Assembly: GCA_025937835.1 (NCBI GenBank)
Contig: JAICQO010000068.1
Location: 1-37,824 of the forward strand
Length of the DNA: 37,824 bases
Direction of reading: 5' to 3'
Origin: Polyangiaceae bacterium
GTDB lineage: Bacteria; Myxococcota_A; Polyangia; Polyangiales; Polyangiaceae
The position numbers and the translations under genes are program-made. Below the pieces are notes generated by a model that saw only the letters and a program-made list of their open reading frames with translations, did not search any database and was not told where the DNA came from. Of the stretch, positions 16,191 to 24,375 are shown piece by piece (position 1 is the first letter of the stretch; the number at the start of each line of letters is the position of its first letter).

Positions 16191-17423
16191 TCAGTGGTGT
16201 TGGGGGGACAGCGCGCGGCCTGCGGGTTGGCGCAGGTCTTTGAGGAGCTGGGTGAACCAGGGTTGGGCGATGTCGAGGGGCTTGCCGCCCTTGATGCGCG
16301 CAAACTCGATGGTGCGCAGGCGGTCGCCCTGGTCCTCGTCGTGACCGACCACGCCCGGCTCGCCGGACAGACCGCTGCTCACGGCCAGGTCGACCATGCC
16401 CTGGATCAGCCGCTGGTCTTCGATGTTGGCGGGCGCGGAGCGCGCGAAGTAGCCGGACTTTTGCACCAGCGTCTTTTCGGCGGAGACGAGCTTCGCGAAC
16501 TGCTTCGTGAACCACGCGCCGACGTTGACGGCGTCGAGCTTGAAGTGACCGAAGGCGTCGCGCGGGACGCTCTCGCCGCGCGCTTCCATCTCCGCCACGA
16601 TCTGCTCGGCGCAGGCGCCCTCGGAGACGAACACGTTGACGCAGCCGGTCTCGTCCATCACGGCGTTCAGGCGCTTCGCCTCGGCTTCGACGTCGAAGTG
16701 CATCTCGGGCACGTACACGGCGTGCACGTCGAGCTGCGAGCGCGTCAGGTTGATCGAAGGCGCGAACTTTCGCGACAACAGCCGCTCGCGGTAGACCTTG
16801 GCCGTGTAGCCCGTGAGCCAGCCGCAGTTTCGGCCCATCACCTCGTGCACGATCAGCATCCGCGGGTTCGCCGATTGCTCGTTCACGACGTTCTCGAAGT
16901 AGATCGCGCCCTGTTCGGCCGCGGTCCAGGCGCCGAGTGACTGGCGGATCGGGTAGACGTCGTTGTCGATGGTCTTCGGCAGGCCGACCACCGTCAGGCC
17001 GTAGCCGTTCTTCGCGAGGTAAGCGGCGAGATCGGCCGCCGTGGTGTTGGTGTCGTCACCGCCGATCGTGTGCAGGATCGTCACGCCGTCGGCCGCGAGG
17101 CGCTCGGCCGCGACCGCGAGCGGATCTTGTCCGTCGCGAACCAGGCCGCGCTTGACGCAGTCCTTGGTGTTGGTGAGCTTGACGCGGCTGTTCTGGAGCG
17201 GGCTGCCGCCGTGCCGGTGTAGCTCGCTCGCTTGCAGGCGCGCTTCCTTCGTGATGTTGACGCTTTGACCGAGCAGCAGCCCCTGGTAGCCGCCCAGGTA
17301 GCCGATGATCGGCACCTCGGGAGCGAGGTCGGTGTAACGCGTGATCAGCCCACCCACGGCCGAGGAGAGGCAGGGAGCCAGCCCGCCAGCCGTCAAGATC
17401 GCCACTTTCTTTTCGCGTGTCAT
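16191..17423 (-). CDS. pfp: PPi-type 6-phosphofructokinase
   Basis: Interconverts fructose 6-phosphate and fructose 1,6-bisphosphate in glycolysis, most likely using pyrophosphate and not ATP. The 410 residues belong to the PFKA family. The motif GGDD at 121-124 (Asp at the position where ATP enzymes have Gly) and PKTIDND at 149-155 (Lys in place of Gly) are the signatures of PPi-dependent enzymes. MGRNCGWL at 196-203 is the substrate-binding segment. ATG 17423 is chosen over an in-frame TTG at 17435 because it is the stronger codon. The PPi-dependent reaction is reversible, so the enzyme may serve gluconeogenesis too. It is a single-gene unit divergent from a regulator gene. Confidence 0.93.
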   Translation of the reverse strand: MTREKKVAILTAGGLAPCLSSAVGGLITRYTDLAPEVPIIGYLGGYQGLLLGQSVNITKEARLQASELHRHGGSPLQNSRVKLTNTKDCVKRGLVRDGQDPLAVAAERLAADGVTILHTIGGDDTNTTAADLAAYLAKNGYGLTVVGLPKTIDNDVYPIRQSLGAWTAAEQGAIYFENVVNEQSANPRMLIVHEVMGRNCGWLTGYTAKVYRERLLSRKFAPSINLTRSQLDVHAVYVPEMHFDVEAEAKRLNAVMDETGCVNVFVSEGACAEQIVAEMEARGESVPRDAFGHFKLDAVNVGAWFTKQFAKLVSAEKTLVQKSGYFARSAPANIEDQRLIQGMVDLAVSSGLSGEPGVVGHDEDQGDRLRTIEFARIKGGKPLDIAQPWFTQLLKDLRQPAGRALSPQHH

Positions 17424-17526
17424 GTTCGTCGTCAACCTGCCGGATGGAGTTGCGCCTTTTTGACAGCGCTCGGCGGAATCTGCAATCGAAACCCGAACGC
17501 CGGTCCGATTGGCAAGCCTTCGCTCC

Positions 17527-17538
17527 CTCTCCGGAGAG
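17527..17538. promoter_or_regulatory. 12-bp perfect palindrome in divergent promoter region
   Basis: CTCTCCGGAGAG is self-complementary and lies in the 198-bp gap between the divergent phosphofructokinase and regulator genes, 84 nt upstream of the regulator ATG. A TTGACA (17460-17465) on the plus strand upstream of it resembles a -35 box, but no good -10 follows at 17 nt. The palindrome is a candidate binding site, perhaps for the neighbouring regulator. Confidence 0.35.
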
Positions 17539-17621
17539 TGAAAGGGGGCTGCCCGGGCCCCGATGTCTCAATTCTGGACGCGCCGATCGGACCGCGAGCC
17601 AGCCGAGGTAGCATCGCGCCC

Positions 17622-18848
17622 ATGGATTCGCTGCTCGCCACCGCGGCGCGCGCTCTCGCGGGTGGGGACCCGCTCGGGGCGTTGAAGTGCGTGGCGCTGC
17701 GGAGCGACCCGCCGTCCCTGGCGCTGCGCGGCATCGCGCTCGCGCAGCTCGGGCAATACGCGGTGGCTCGGCGCTTGTTGCAGCGGGCGCAGCGCGGGTT
17801 CGGCAAGGGCGAGGTCCTGGCGAGGGCGCGCTGCCTGACGGCGGAGGCCGAGATCGCTCTTCGCACCCACGGGCACGACCTGCGAGAATTTCAGAAGCCG
17901 CTCGAGAGCGCGAGTCGCGAGCTCGAAGCGCGCGGGGACGTCGCGAATGCGCTGTTCGCGCGCCTGCTCGTGATCCGCGGCTTGCTCGCCGTCGGCAAGG
18001 TCGGTGCAGCGGCCGAGGCACTGTCGCGGCTGTCGCTCTCCGAGGTGCCAGCGCGGCTGATCGCCGTGGCCGAGCTCTTGCGTGCGGACGTGGCGGTGCT
18101 CGAGCTCCGGAGCCGCGATGCGGCCGACGCCATCGAGCGCGCGGCGAGCGCCGCTGAAAGCGCGGGCATTCCGCCGTTGCGGAGCGAGGTCGAGCGTGCG
18201 CGCACCGAGCTCCACGCCGTGGCCGCGCGGCTCGCCGCGGGCGAGGCCGAGACGCCGCTCCGCCTGGCCGAGATCGAGGCGCTGCTCGGTTCGGGCGCGT
18301 TCGTGATCGATGCCTGCCGGCGCAGCGTGGTCGCGGGCAAGCAGAGTGTTTCGCTCGTGTCGCGCCCGGTGCTGTTCGAGCTCGCGCTCTCACTCGGCGT
18401 GGCCGCGCCGGGGGAGGTGATGCGCGACGTGTTGATCGCAGCCGCGTTCGGTGCCCGGCGTATCAACGACTCTCACCGCGCGCGGCTGCGCGTCGAGATC
18501 GGGCGCTTGCGTCGCGCCCTCGCAGCCGTGGCAGAGCTTCGCGCGACCCCGAACGGCTTCGCGCTGATCCCGCGTCGCGCGGCGCGCGTGGTGCGGTTGC
18601 TCCCGCCCTCCGAGAGCGAAACCAGCGCGCTCTCCGCGTTGCTCGCGCGGGGCGAGCCCTGGTCGAGCTCGGCCCTGTCGGCCGCGCTCGGCAAGAGTCA
18701 GCGCAGCGTGCAGCGCGCGCTGCTCGAGCTCCAAGCCGCCGGCCGCGTGCGCGCGCTCGGCAAGGGCCGCGCGCAGCGCTGGCTCGCGCCCGAGAGCACC
18801 GGAATCACGACAGCGATGTTACTCGTCGCTCGAGGTGCGTTGGGTTAG
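17622..18848 (+). CDS. TPR-like / double winged-helix regulator
   Basis: Predicted cytoplasmic regulator of 408 residues, family not named. Residues 1-230 form repeated Ala/Leu/Arg-rich helix pairs like TPR repeats (SLALRGIALAQLGQYAVARR, NALFARLLVIRGLLAVGKVG). Residues about 245-330 resemble an OmpR/SARP-type winged helix (RARLRVEIGRLRRAL, then RATPNGFALIP, the wing). Residues about 335-392 form a second helix-turn-helix (SSSALSAALGKSQRSVQRAL, then GRVRALGKGRAQRWLAP). Two DNA-binding-like folds behind a TPR sensor is uncommon. The ATG at 17622 has only a weak, distant GAGG. The gene is followed after 9 nt by a propeller gene, suggesting one transcript. What it senses is unknown. Confidence 0.75.
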   Translation: MDSLLATAARALAGGDPLGALKCVALRSDPPSLALRGIALAQLGQYAVARRLLQRAQRGFGKGEVLARARCLTAEAEIALRTHGHDLREFQKPLESASRELEARGDVANALFARLLVIRGLLAVGKVGAAAEALSRLSLSEVPARLIAVAELLRADVAVLELRSRDAADAIERAASAAESAGIPPLRSEVERARTELHAVAARLAAGEAETPLRLAEIEALLGSGAFVIDACRRSVVAGKQSVSLVSRPVLFELALSLGVAAPGEVMRDVLIAAAFGARRINDSHRARLRVEIGRLRRALAAVAELRATPNGFALIPRRAARVVRLLPPSESETSALSALLARGEPWSSSALSAALGKSQRSVQRALLELQAAGRVRALGKGRAQRWLAPESTGITTAMLLVARGALG

Positions 18849-18857
18849 CTCTAGGTC

Positions 18858-19529
18858 ATGAACAAAAGCCAAATCCGCGAGCCGGCGCAGATCCTCCGTG
18901 AGCTCGGCCCGTTCTCCGAAGTTCCGAACGTGGGCGGCGTCAGCTTCGACGGCGAACGCGGCTGGTTCGCAGGCGGCAGCAGCTTGCGGGCCTTCGAGCC
19001 GGAAACGGGCGCAGAAGTCGAGCGCCTGAACCTCGCCGCCGACGCCGGCACGGCCTTCGACGGCCGCTATCTGTACCAGGTGACGAGCGACCGCATTCAC
19101 AAGATCGATCCCAAAACCGGCAGCATCGTCGCCAGCATCCCCGCGCCCGGGGGAGGCAAAGATTCCGGGCTCGCCTGGGCCGAAGGCACGCTCTGGGTCG
19201 GCCAGTATCGCGATCGCAAGATCCACCAGATCGATCCCGAGACCGGGAGCATTCTCAGCACCATCGAGTCCGATCGCTTCGTCACCGGAGTCACCTTCTG
19301 CGACGGCGAGCTCTGGCACGGCAGCATGGACGATACCCGGAGCGAGCTCCGGCGCATCGATCGTCAATCGGGCGAGGTGCTCGAGGCGCTCGAGATGCCA
19401 TCCGGGACGATGGTCTCCGGGCTCGAAGCCCGCGGCAGCGACGAGTTCCTGTGCGGAGGTGGCACGAGCGGGAAGGTGCGCGTGGTGCGAAAGCCCAAGC
19501 GCAAGCCTCCCGCGGCGACCAGCCGCTGA
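18858..19529 (+). CDS. Cytosolic beta-propeller protein (streptogramin-lyase/glutamine-cyclotransferase-like fold)
   Basis: Protein of 223 residues without signal peptide, made of repeated propeller blades of about 40 residues. Examples are GGVSFDGERGWFAGGSSLRA, TAFDGRYLYQVTSDRIHKID, LAWAEGTLWVGQYRDRKIHQ and TFCDGELWHGSMDD. The text KIDPKTGSIVASIPAPGGGK followed by QIDPETGSILSTIESD is typical of Vgb-like and glutaminyl-cyclotransferase-like propellers. There are no catalytic residues that I can assign. It starts 9 nt after the regulator stop, so it likely shares the operon and may bind the regulator's ligand. The C-terminus is Lys/Pro-rich. Confidence 0.8.
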   Translation: MNKSQIREPAQILRELGPFSEVPNVGGVSFDGERGWFAGGSSLRAFEPETGAEVERLNLAADAGTAFDGRYLYQVTSDRIHKIDPKTGSIVASIPAPGGGKDSGLAWAEGTLWVGQYRDRKIHQIDPETGSILSTIESDRFVTGVTFCDGELWHGSMDDTRSELRRIDRQSGEVLEALEMPSGTMVSGLEARGSDEFLCGGGTSGKVRVVRKPKRKPPAATSR

Positions 19530-19553
19530 CAGCGCCGACAGCCGTGTCCCTTC

Positions 19554-19835
19554 TCACGGCGGCACCCCGTACGAGAGGAGGCCCAGAAGCAGCGTCGCGG
19601 CCGAACACAGGCCCCACGCTCGCCATCCGCCTCGAGCCAGAAAGACCAAGCACATCACCGCGACCCAGACGGGGATCGCCAGCGTGAAACCGAGCGTCAG
19701 GCGCGCCCCCTCCGCGAGCGGCAACCGTCGCGCGAGGCAGACCGAGGCGAGTACGGCGAGCGGGAGCGTTCCGACGAGCGCGGCGAGGACACGCAGCGTC
19801 GCGTCGAGGCGACCAGACCAGGCGCGCTCAGTCAC
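19554..19835 (-). CDS. DUF3649-like small membrane protein
   Basis: Protein of 93 residues with three predicted membrane segments (VLAALVGTLPLAVLASVCL, LTLGFTLAIPVWVAVMCLVF, LCSAATLLLGLLSYG). The layout R...ALVG...LP...LP...GWRAW resembles DUF3649, which accompanies PepSY_TM and DUF3325 genes in siderophore-uptake loci of Gram-negative bacteria. The GTG start at 19835 overlaps the TGA of the DUF3325-like gene (GTGA). It is the last gene of the iron operon; its stop lies 24 bp from the convergent propeller gene. The role is unknown; presumably an accessory of the inner-membrane step. Confidence 0.75.
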   Translation of the reverse strand: MTERAWSGRLDATLRVLAALVGTLPLAVLASVCLARRLPLAEGARLTLGFTLAIPVWVAVMCLVFLARGGWRAWGLCSAATLLLGLLSYGVPP

Positions 19836-20161
19836 GGCTTTCCGACGAGAGCAAGAGCCGCGATCAGCAGGGGGCACGCGAGCACGACGCTCCAGAGCGC
19901 CCGCGGGCTGAGCGGCGCCAACAGCACGAAGCTCGTCGCGGCGACGGTGAGGGCCGTGAGTGCGACGAGCAGGGCTTCCACGATACCCCCGGTCCGTGCC
20001 CAAAGCACGACACCCGCGACGGTCGCTCCCGCGGCTGCGACCCGCATGGCGAAAAGCAACCCCCGTGTTGGCTTCCAGCGAGCAGGAAAGCGCCGAGGGT
20101 CCGCGCCGTGAGCGAGCGCGAATGCAAGGTAGAGGGATAGGAGCGCCGCAATCTCCGTCAT
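19832..20161 (-). CDS. DUF3325-like membrane protein
   Basis: Protein of 109 residues with about three transmembrane helices (MTEIAALLSLYLAFALAHG, FAMRVAAAGATVAGVVLWA, ALWSVVLACPLLIAALALVG). The size and position next to PepSY_TM and DUF3649-like genes match DUF3325. ATG 20161 overlaps the TGA of the PepSY gene (ATGA). It acts in the inner membrane with the PepSY protein by inference from conserved neighbourhood; no ligand-binding residue can be named. Confidence 0.78.
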   Translation of the reverse strand: MTEIAALLSLYLAFALAHGADPRRFPARWKPTRGLLFAMRVAAAGATVAGVVLWARTGGIVEALLVALTALTVAATSFVLLAPLSPRALWSVVLACPLLIAALALVGKP

Positions 20162-21771
20162 CGCTGTGTCCCAGGCGACTCGAAGGTGCCGGCGGGCGCG
20201 AGCGCGACGGCGCGTCCGGTCTCCCCGTTGGCCTCTGCTGCTTTGGCTGGCCGAGCCTTGTCCGACTGCTTTGCGCCTCGCCGGAGTGCCACGGCGATTC
20301 CGCACAGCGACAGCGCCGTGACGAGGAGCGCGACGTCGACGCCGGCCACGGCTGGGATGCGCGGACCCGCGCCGAAGAGGCCCGCTTCCGACCAGCGTGC
20401 GGCGAGGACCGGGACCGGGAGAAGCAAGACACCCGCGAGGCCGACACCCTGCCACCAGAGCGCGCGGCGGTCCTCCACCATGCACGCCCAGGCGGCGCAG
20501 AACACGAACACGCTGACGAACACGAAGTCTTCGGTCGAGCCGCGGTCGCGAAGGTCGAAGGGTAGCAGTCGGCTCGTGAGGAACAGCGCGGCAGTGGCGA
20601 CTAGGGTTCCCGCGCCGACGCCTACCGTCAGGCCCGCGAGGAGCAGGTTGCCGGGGCTCTCGCGTCGCGACTCTCTTCGCGCGAGCCAGACGGAATTTCC
20701 GGTCAGGATCGTCGCCGCCGTCGCGAGGGCCAGCACGAAGAACAAGAAGCGTAGCGGAAGACCACCGAACTCGGCGTAATGAAGCCCCCGAACCCAGCGC
20801 CAGGTCGCGCCCATCGCGGTCTCAGCGGCCGGGGAATCGACGTGGAGTACCTTGCCGTCGATCAGACGCATACGGACCGCGCCGTCGGACTCCGGCGTCG
20901 TCCCGTGGAGCGGGCCTTGCACGTCTACGCCGCCGTTGGCGCGCCCTGGGTAGAGAACACGATAGGACTCCGGAGCGAGCCGCGGCTCGACCGCGCGCGC
21001 TCGCGCGGCGAGCTCGTCGAGCGAGAGCACCGCCGCGGGCGCGCCCGCCTTTTCCGTCGACTCTCCGGGCATTCCCCAGAACACGGCCTCGGCGCGCTTC
21101 TCGTCGCCGCCAAAGACAGGTCCCACGAAGGCGCCGAGCAGGAGCGGCGCGAGCACGATCAGCGCGCCCGTGTACGCGTAGAGGAGCTGAAACGGGAGCC
21201 CCATGACGCCGAGCACCTTGTGCATGTCGGACCACAACACGCGCCGCGACTTGTCCGGCCGAAACTGATGGAACTGGCGGACGATGTCCTTCAAATGAAT
21301 GAGCACGCCCGTCACGATCGCGAGCAGCAGGGCCACCGCGAGAAACCCCGACGCGCGATAGAGCCAGTCGCCCGTCACCTCGTGCCAGAGGAAGTGCAGG
21401 TTATAGAGGAAGGCCGTGAGGCGCTCGCGCTCGGGAATCAGCTCCCCCGTGTGCCCGTCGAACCAGAGCTTCTGCCACGAGCCCGTCTTCGGATCTTCGT
21501 ATCCGAGCTGCGCCGCGCCGGTAGCCTTCGGGTAGAACCAGACGCTTTCGGGCCGGGCGGGGAGCTTGGCGAGCGCGCGCTCGAAGAGCGCCTGGTGGGT
21601 ACCGGGCAGAGGAGCCTGCTGGGCGAGCGGTTCTTGCCAGACCTCGAGCTCGTCGTGGAACAGCGTGATCGCGCCGGTCAGGAACATGACGTAAAGGACG
21701 AGCCCTCCGATCACGCCCGCCCAGGCGTGAACGTCCCAGAAGCGGGTGAAGGCGTGGGCAGAGAGCTTCAT
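20158..21771 (-). CDS. PepSY_TM inner-membrane protein, ferric-siderophore reductase-like (XusC/FoxB-like)
   Basis: Inner-membrane protein of 537 residues with about eight transmembrane helices, two PepSY-like periplasmic parts and conserved His near the membrane faces (LFHDELEVW, LYNLHFLWHEVTGD, HLKDIVRQFHQF, WSDMHKVLGVMGLPF). The family includes FoxB, PiuB and Bacteroides XusC, linked to iron release from siderophores, probably by haem-based reduction. It follows three lipoprotein genes by 31 nt and overlaps DUF3325-like by 4 nt. ATG 21771 starts with a typical MKLSAHAFTRFWDVHAWAGVI. Reductase activity is inferred from the family. Confidence 0.92.
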   Translation of the reverse strand: MKLSAHAFTRFWDVHAWAGVIGGLVLYVMFLTGAITLFHDELEVWQEPLAQQAPLPGTHQALFERALAKLPARPESVWFYPKATGAAQLGYEDPKTGSWQKLWFDGHTGELIPERERLTAFLYNLHFLWHEVTGDWLYRASGFLAVALLLAIVTGVLIHLKDIVRQFHQFRPDKSRRVLWSDMHKVLGVMGLPFQLLYAYTGALIVLAPLLLGAFVGPVFGGDEKRAEAVFWGMPGESTEKAGAPAAVLSLDELAARARAVEPRLAPESYRVLYPGRANGGVDVQGPLHGTTPESDGAVRMRLIDGKVLHVDSPAAETAMGATWRWVRGLHYAEFGGLPLRFLFFVLALATAATILTGNSVWLARRESRRESPGNLLLAGLTVGVGAGTLVATAALFLTSRLLPFDLRDRGSTEDFVFVSVFVFCAAWACMVEDRRALWWQGVGLAGVLLLPVPVLAARWSEAGLFGAGPRIPAVAGVDVALLVTALSLCGIAVALRRGAKQSDKARPAKAAEANGETGRAVALAPAGTFESPGTQR

Positions 21772-21802
21772 GCGCCGCGCTCCTCATCCTGGATGCCCGC
21801 TC

Positions 21803-23035
21803 TCATCGGATCCTCGCGACTCCGTGCAGGAACCCCGGCGCAGTCAGGGCGCGACGCGGACCGCCTTCAGCCGTGAGCTCGATCAGCGTGGTCTCGGAGT
21901 AGTCCTCGGTCGTTTCCGTCCCGTAGACCTTCCCGTCGAGTCGGAACCACAGCACGTCCGACGTGGAAGGCTCGAGCGCGTCGACTGGCGACACGTCATA
22001 GGTGCCGGGCGTCCAGCGCAGCCAGCGCCACGCGGACTGGCTGGTGAGCTCCCAGGTGAGCGCGCCGTCCGCGACGGTGCCGAGGCCTTCGTCGAAGACC
22101 CGCAGGAAGATCTCACTGCCACCCCCGGGAACGGGCTCGCCGGCCAGGGCGCTGCCCGTGAGCTCCTCCAGGCTCTCGAGGTAGTCGGCGTCAAAGGCGT
22201 CGTCCCCGGCGCGCACGCGCAGCGCGCACGGTGCCGTGTCCAAGCGATCGAGCCGGTGAGCAGCCGCGGCCAGCGCAGAGCTGACGAAATACACGTCACC
22301 CGAGCTCGTCTCGACCGGCGTGGTGATGCCACCACAACGCGCATCCACTTCGAATTTCGACACCTTCTCCGTTTCGGTGTCGAGCACGACGAGCCCCGTC
22401 TCGCCGAGGATCGAGTCCGTCTCGTTCCAATCGACCCAGGCCACTGAGAAAAGGAGGTCGCTGCCACGCTCGAGGTGGGCGTAGCTGTAGAGCGACAGGA
22501 ACCCCTCTCGCCCGGTCTGGCCGAGGTCGACCTCACCCGTAATCTCCATCGCGCTCGGGTCGATGATGATCAGGCGCTGGCCGTCGCGATCCGGGTAATA
22601 CATCTTCGTGGGCGAAACGACGTAGAGCGTGTCCCACAAGTTCTCGATGCCGTAGTCCTGGAGGCTGATCGTGTCGTCTTCGTCCAGCCGGCCCTCGTCG
22701 TCGAGCGTGTAGCGCGTAATCGTCGGCGCTTCGCCGCCGCCGATCGCGAACCAGCCGACACCCTCGATGGCGTAGAGCTTCGCGGCGCCCGGAACCTCGA
22801 CGGCCCGGGAGGCATCGATCGCAGTGCCTGCTTCGATCGATGACACGACGTGAAAGTAGGAGGTGGTCGACGTGTCGTCCCAGACCCGCGTGCCGAGCAG
22901 GAGGGCGGGTGTCTCGGGGCTGCCGCCGGCACGCTCGTTCGCGTCGTTGCCGCTGCATGCGACCATCGCGGTGGCGGCGATCACTGCCAGTAGCCGAGGC
23001 AGTCGGCCGGTTGATCGAAGCGCTGCTGCTCTCAT
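21803..23035 (-). CDS. XusB/DUF4374-like lipoprotein 1
   Basis: Predicted surface lipoprotein of 410 residues, lipid Cys27 in MVAC. It is one of three tandem paralogues sharing a propeller-like layout: a start with ASRAVEVPGAAKLYAIEG, then TRYTLDDEGRL and ISLQDYGI, the block SPTKMYYPDRDGQRLIIIDP followed by SAMEITGEVDL, a single conserved Cys-Gly turn (VDARCGGITTP), and an ending GFLHGVARIR. This resembles XusB (DUF4374) of Bacteroides, a surface lipoprotein that holds the siderophore for its TonB receptor. The gene is closest to the PepSY gene, 31 nt away. No detectable enzyme motif. The family call rests on operon context and fold pattern, not a search. Confidence 0.75.
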   Translation of the reverse strand: MRAAALRSTGRLPRLLAVIAATAMVACSGNDANERAGGSPETPALLLGTRVWDDTSTTSYFHVVSSIEAGTAIDASRAVEVPGAAKLYAIEGVGWFAIGGGEAPTITRYTLDDEGRLDEDDTISLQDYGIENLWDTLYVVSPTKMYYPDRDGQRLIIIDPSAMEITGEVDLGQTGREGFLSLYSYAHLERGSDLLFSVAWVDWNETDSILGETGLVVLDTETEKVSKFEVDARCGGITTPVETSSGDVYFVSSALAAAAHRLDRLDTAPCALRVRAGDDAFDADYLESLEELTGSALAGEPVPGGGSEIFLRVFDEGLGTVADGALTWELTSQSAWRWLRWTPGTYDVSPVDALEPSTSDVLWFRLDGKVYGTETTEDYSETTLIELTAEGGPRRALTAPGFLHGVARIR

Positions 23036-23046
23036 GGCTCGTCCTC

Positions 23047-24327
23047 CTATCGAATTCGGTAAATCGTCCCGCCGAGCTGCCCCTTGACCGTCATCGCCGG
23101 TCGCAGCTCGCCGCCCGGTGACAACTCCGTGAGCACGGCGTCGCCGTTCGCATCGAGCGTCGTGTTGTCGGCGACGAAGGTTCTCCCCGCGACCGTGAAC
23201 CTGTCCGCGAAGCTCCCGTGCGGGGTCTGTCCGGGGACCTCCGTCGCCGTGCTCGAGTCAAGCTCCCAATACCACCAACGAAACGCCCGCACCGTCGCCC
23301 TGGCCTCCTCGAAGTTCTCCGGGGTGACCTCCTGATCGACGTCCTCGTCATGCCACGCCCGGAGGAACGCAGCGGTGTCGCTCACGACCATCAGATCACC
23401 GGCGACGGGCCGACCGCCGACGAGGTCGCTGAGATCGATGTCGTAGCCCTCGTCGAAGGAGAGTCCCGGCGGGACCACGCGCAGACCACAGGGCGTCGCG
23501 CCAAACTCGGGTCCAAACACGTGCCGCTCGAGTACTCGACCCGTGTCGGCGGTGTAGTAGGCGGTGCCGTCGCTCGTCTGCCCGGCGAGCTGCATCTTCT
23601 CGCACCCGACCCATTCGTCGACGCTGACGACCTCGTCCGTGGCTCTGTCGACGGCAACGAGGCGGCTCCGGTCGGAGTACCGCACGTCGTCGTCCGGGTC
23701 GTTCATGAACGAATTCACGAGCACCGCGTCGTCTCGAACGGTGAGATAGGACATCAGGATCGGCACCAACGTCCCCTCGTTCTCGAGCGGCAGAGGAATG
23801 GTGCCGATGACCTCCATGGCCAATGGATCCCACGTGACCAGCTGCGCGCCGATGTAGTCGGCGAAGTAGGACTTTTCCGGCGATGCGATCGGGGTGAACG
23901 CTACCGACGAGGTGTCCAGCACGCCCAGATCCGCGAAGCTGATCGTGGGCCCCTTCGTGAGGGTCCCGTCCGGCTGGAGCTCCCAGCGCTCGACGGCGGG
24001 CGTCGACCAGAGGCCGACGTAGACGTACGGTTGCCCTTCGATGCCGACCGCGTTCGCTCCGCCCGGGAACTCGATCGCGTTGCGAAGGTCCATCGTTGTC
24101 GGCGCGTCGAGCGATGGGACCAATGCCACGTATCCCGTGATGCCATCCGGATCGAAGACGTTGGTGGAGACGACGTAGAGCGGACCCGTGCTCCCGCCGT
24201 CCGGCGTCGCGTGCCCGTCGTCACCGCTGCCGGCACAGCCAAGCCCGAGCATCGCTGCGATTGCCGCCGATCCGAGATTCGTCGTCATTTGCTTGCTTTT
24301 CCGTAGGTGCTTCATTGCGACGCTCAT
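23047..24327 (-). CDS. XusB/DUF4374-like lipoprotein 2
   Basis: Second tandem paralogue, 426 residues, with lipobox LGLGC (Cys31). It keeps the family layout: LRNAIEFPGGANAVGIEG, ERWELQPDGTL, ISFADLGV, SPEKSYFADYIGAQLVTWDP followed by LAMEVIG, the Cys turn VGCEKMQLAG and the ending LGGTIYRIR. ATG 24327 has a GGAA about 9 nt upstream; an in-frame TTG at 24342 is weaker, and another ATG at 24315 is possible. The three copies are clearly diverged from each other (only scattered identities), so the triplication is not recent. The gene starts 48 nt after the stop of the third copy. Confidence 0.75.
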   Translation of the reverse strand: MSVAMKHLRKSKQMTTNLGSAAIAAMLGLGCAGSGDDGHATPDGGSTGPLYVVSTNVFDPDGITGYVALVPSLDAPTTMDLRNAIEFPGGANAVGIEGQPYVYVGLWSTPAVERWELQPDGTLTKGPTISFADLGVLDTSSVAFTPIASPEKSYFADYIGAQLVTWDPLAMEVIGTIPLPLENEGTLVPILMSYLTVRDDAVLVNSFMNDPDDDVRYSDRSRLVAVDRATDEVVSVDEWVGCEKMQLAGQTSDGTAYYTADTGRVLERHVFGPEFGATPCGLRVVPPGLSFDEGYDIDLSDLVGGRPVAGDLMVVSDTAAFLRAWHDEDVDQEVTPENFEEARATVRAFRWWYWELDSSTATEVPGQTPHGSFADRFTVAGRTFVADNTTLDANGDAVLTELSPGGELRPAMTVKGQLGGTIYRIR

Positions 24328-24375
24328 GCTGTGCCGTTCCAAGTCCTGGATTCTTTCGCGCTTTACAGTCGCGAC

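Noticed and set aside
15917-16243. 108-residue plus-strand frame starting at a GTG and crossing the 23-bp repeats
   Set aside because: Its frame runs through non-multiple-of-three repeats and past the phosphofructokinase stop, lacks third-position bias and has no family.
17232-17621. N-terminal extension of the TPR/winged-helix regulator
   Set aside because: It lies antisense to phosphofructokinase and shows low-complexity composition; the ATG at 17622 begins a clean helical sequence.
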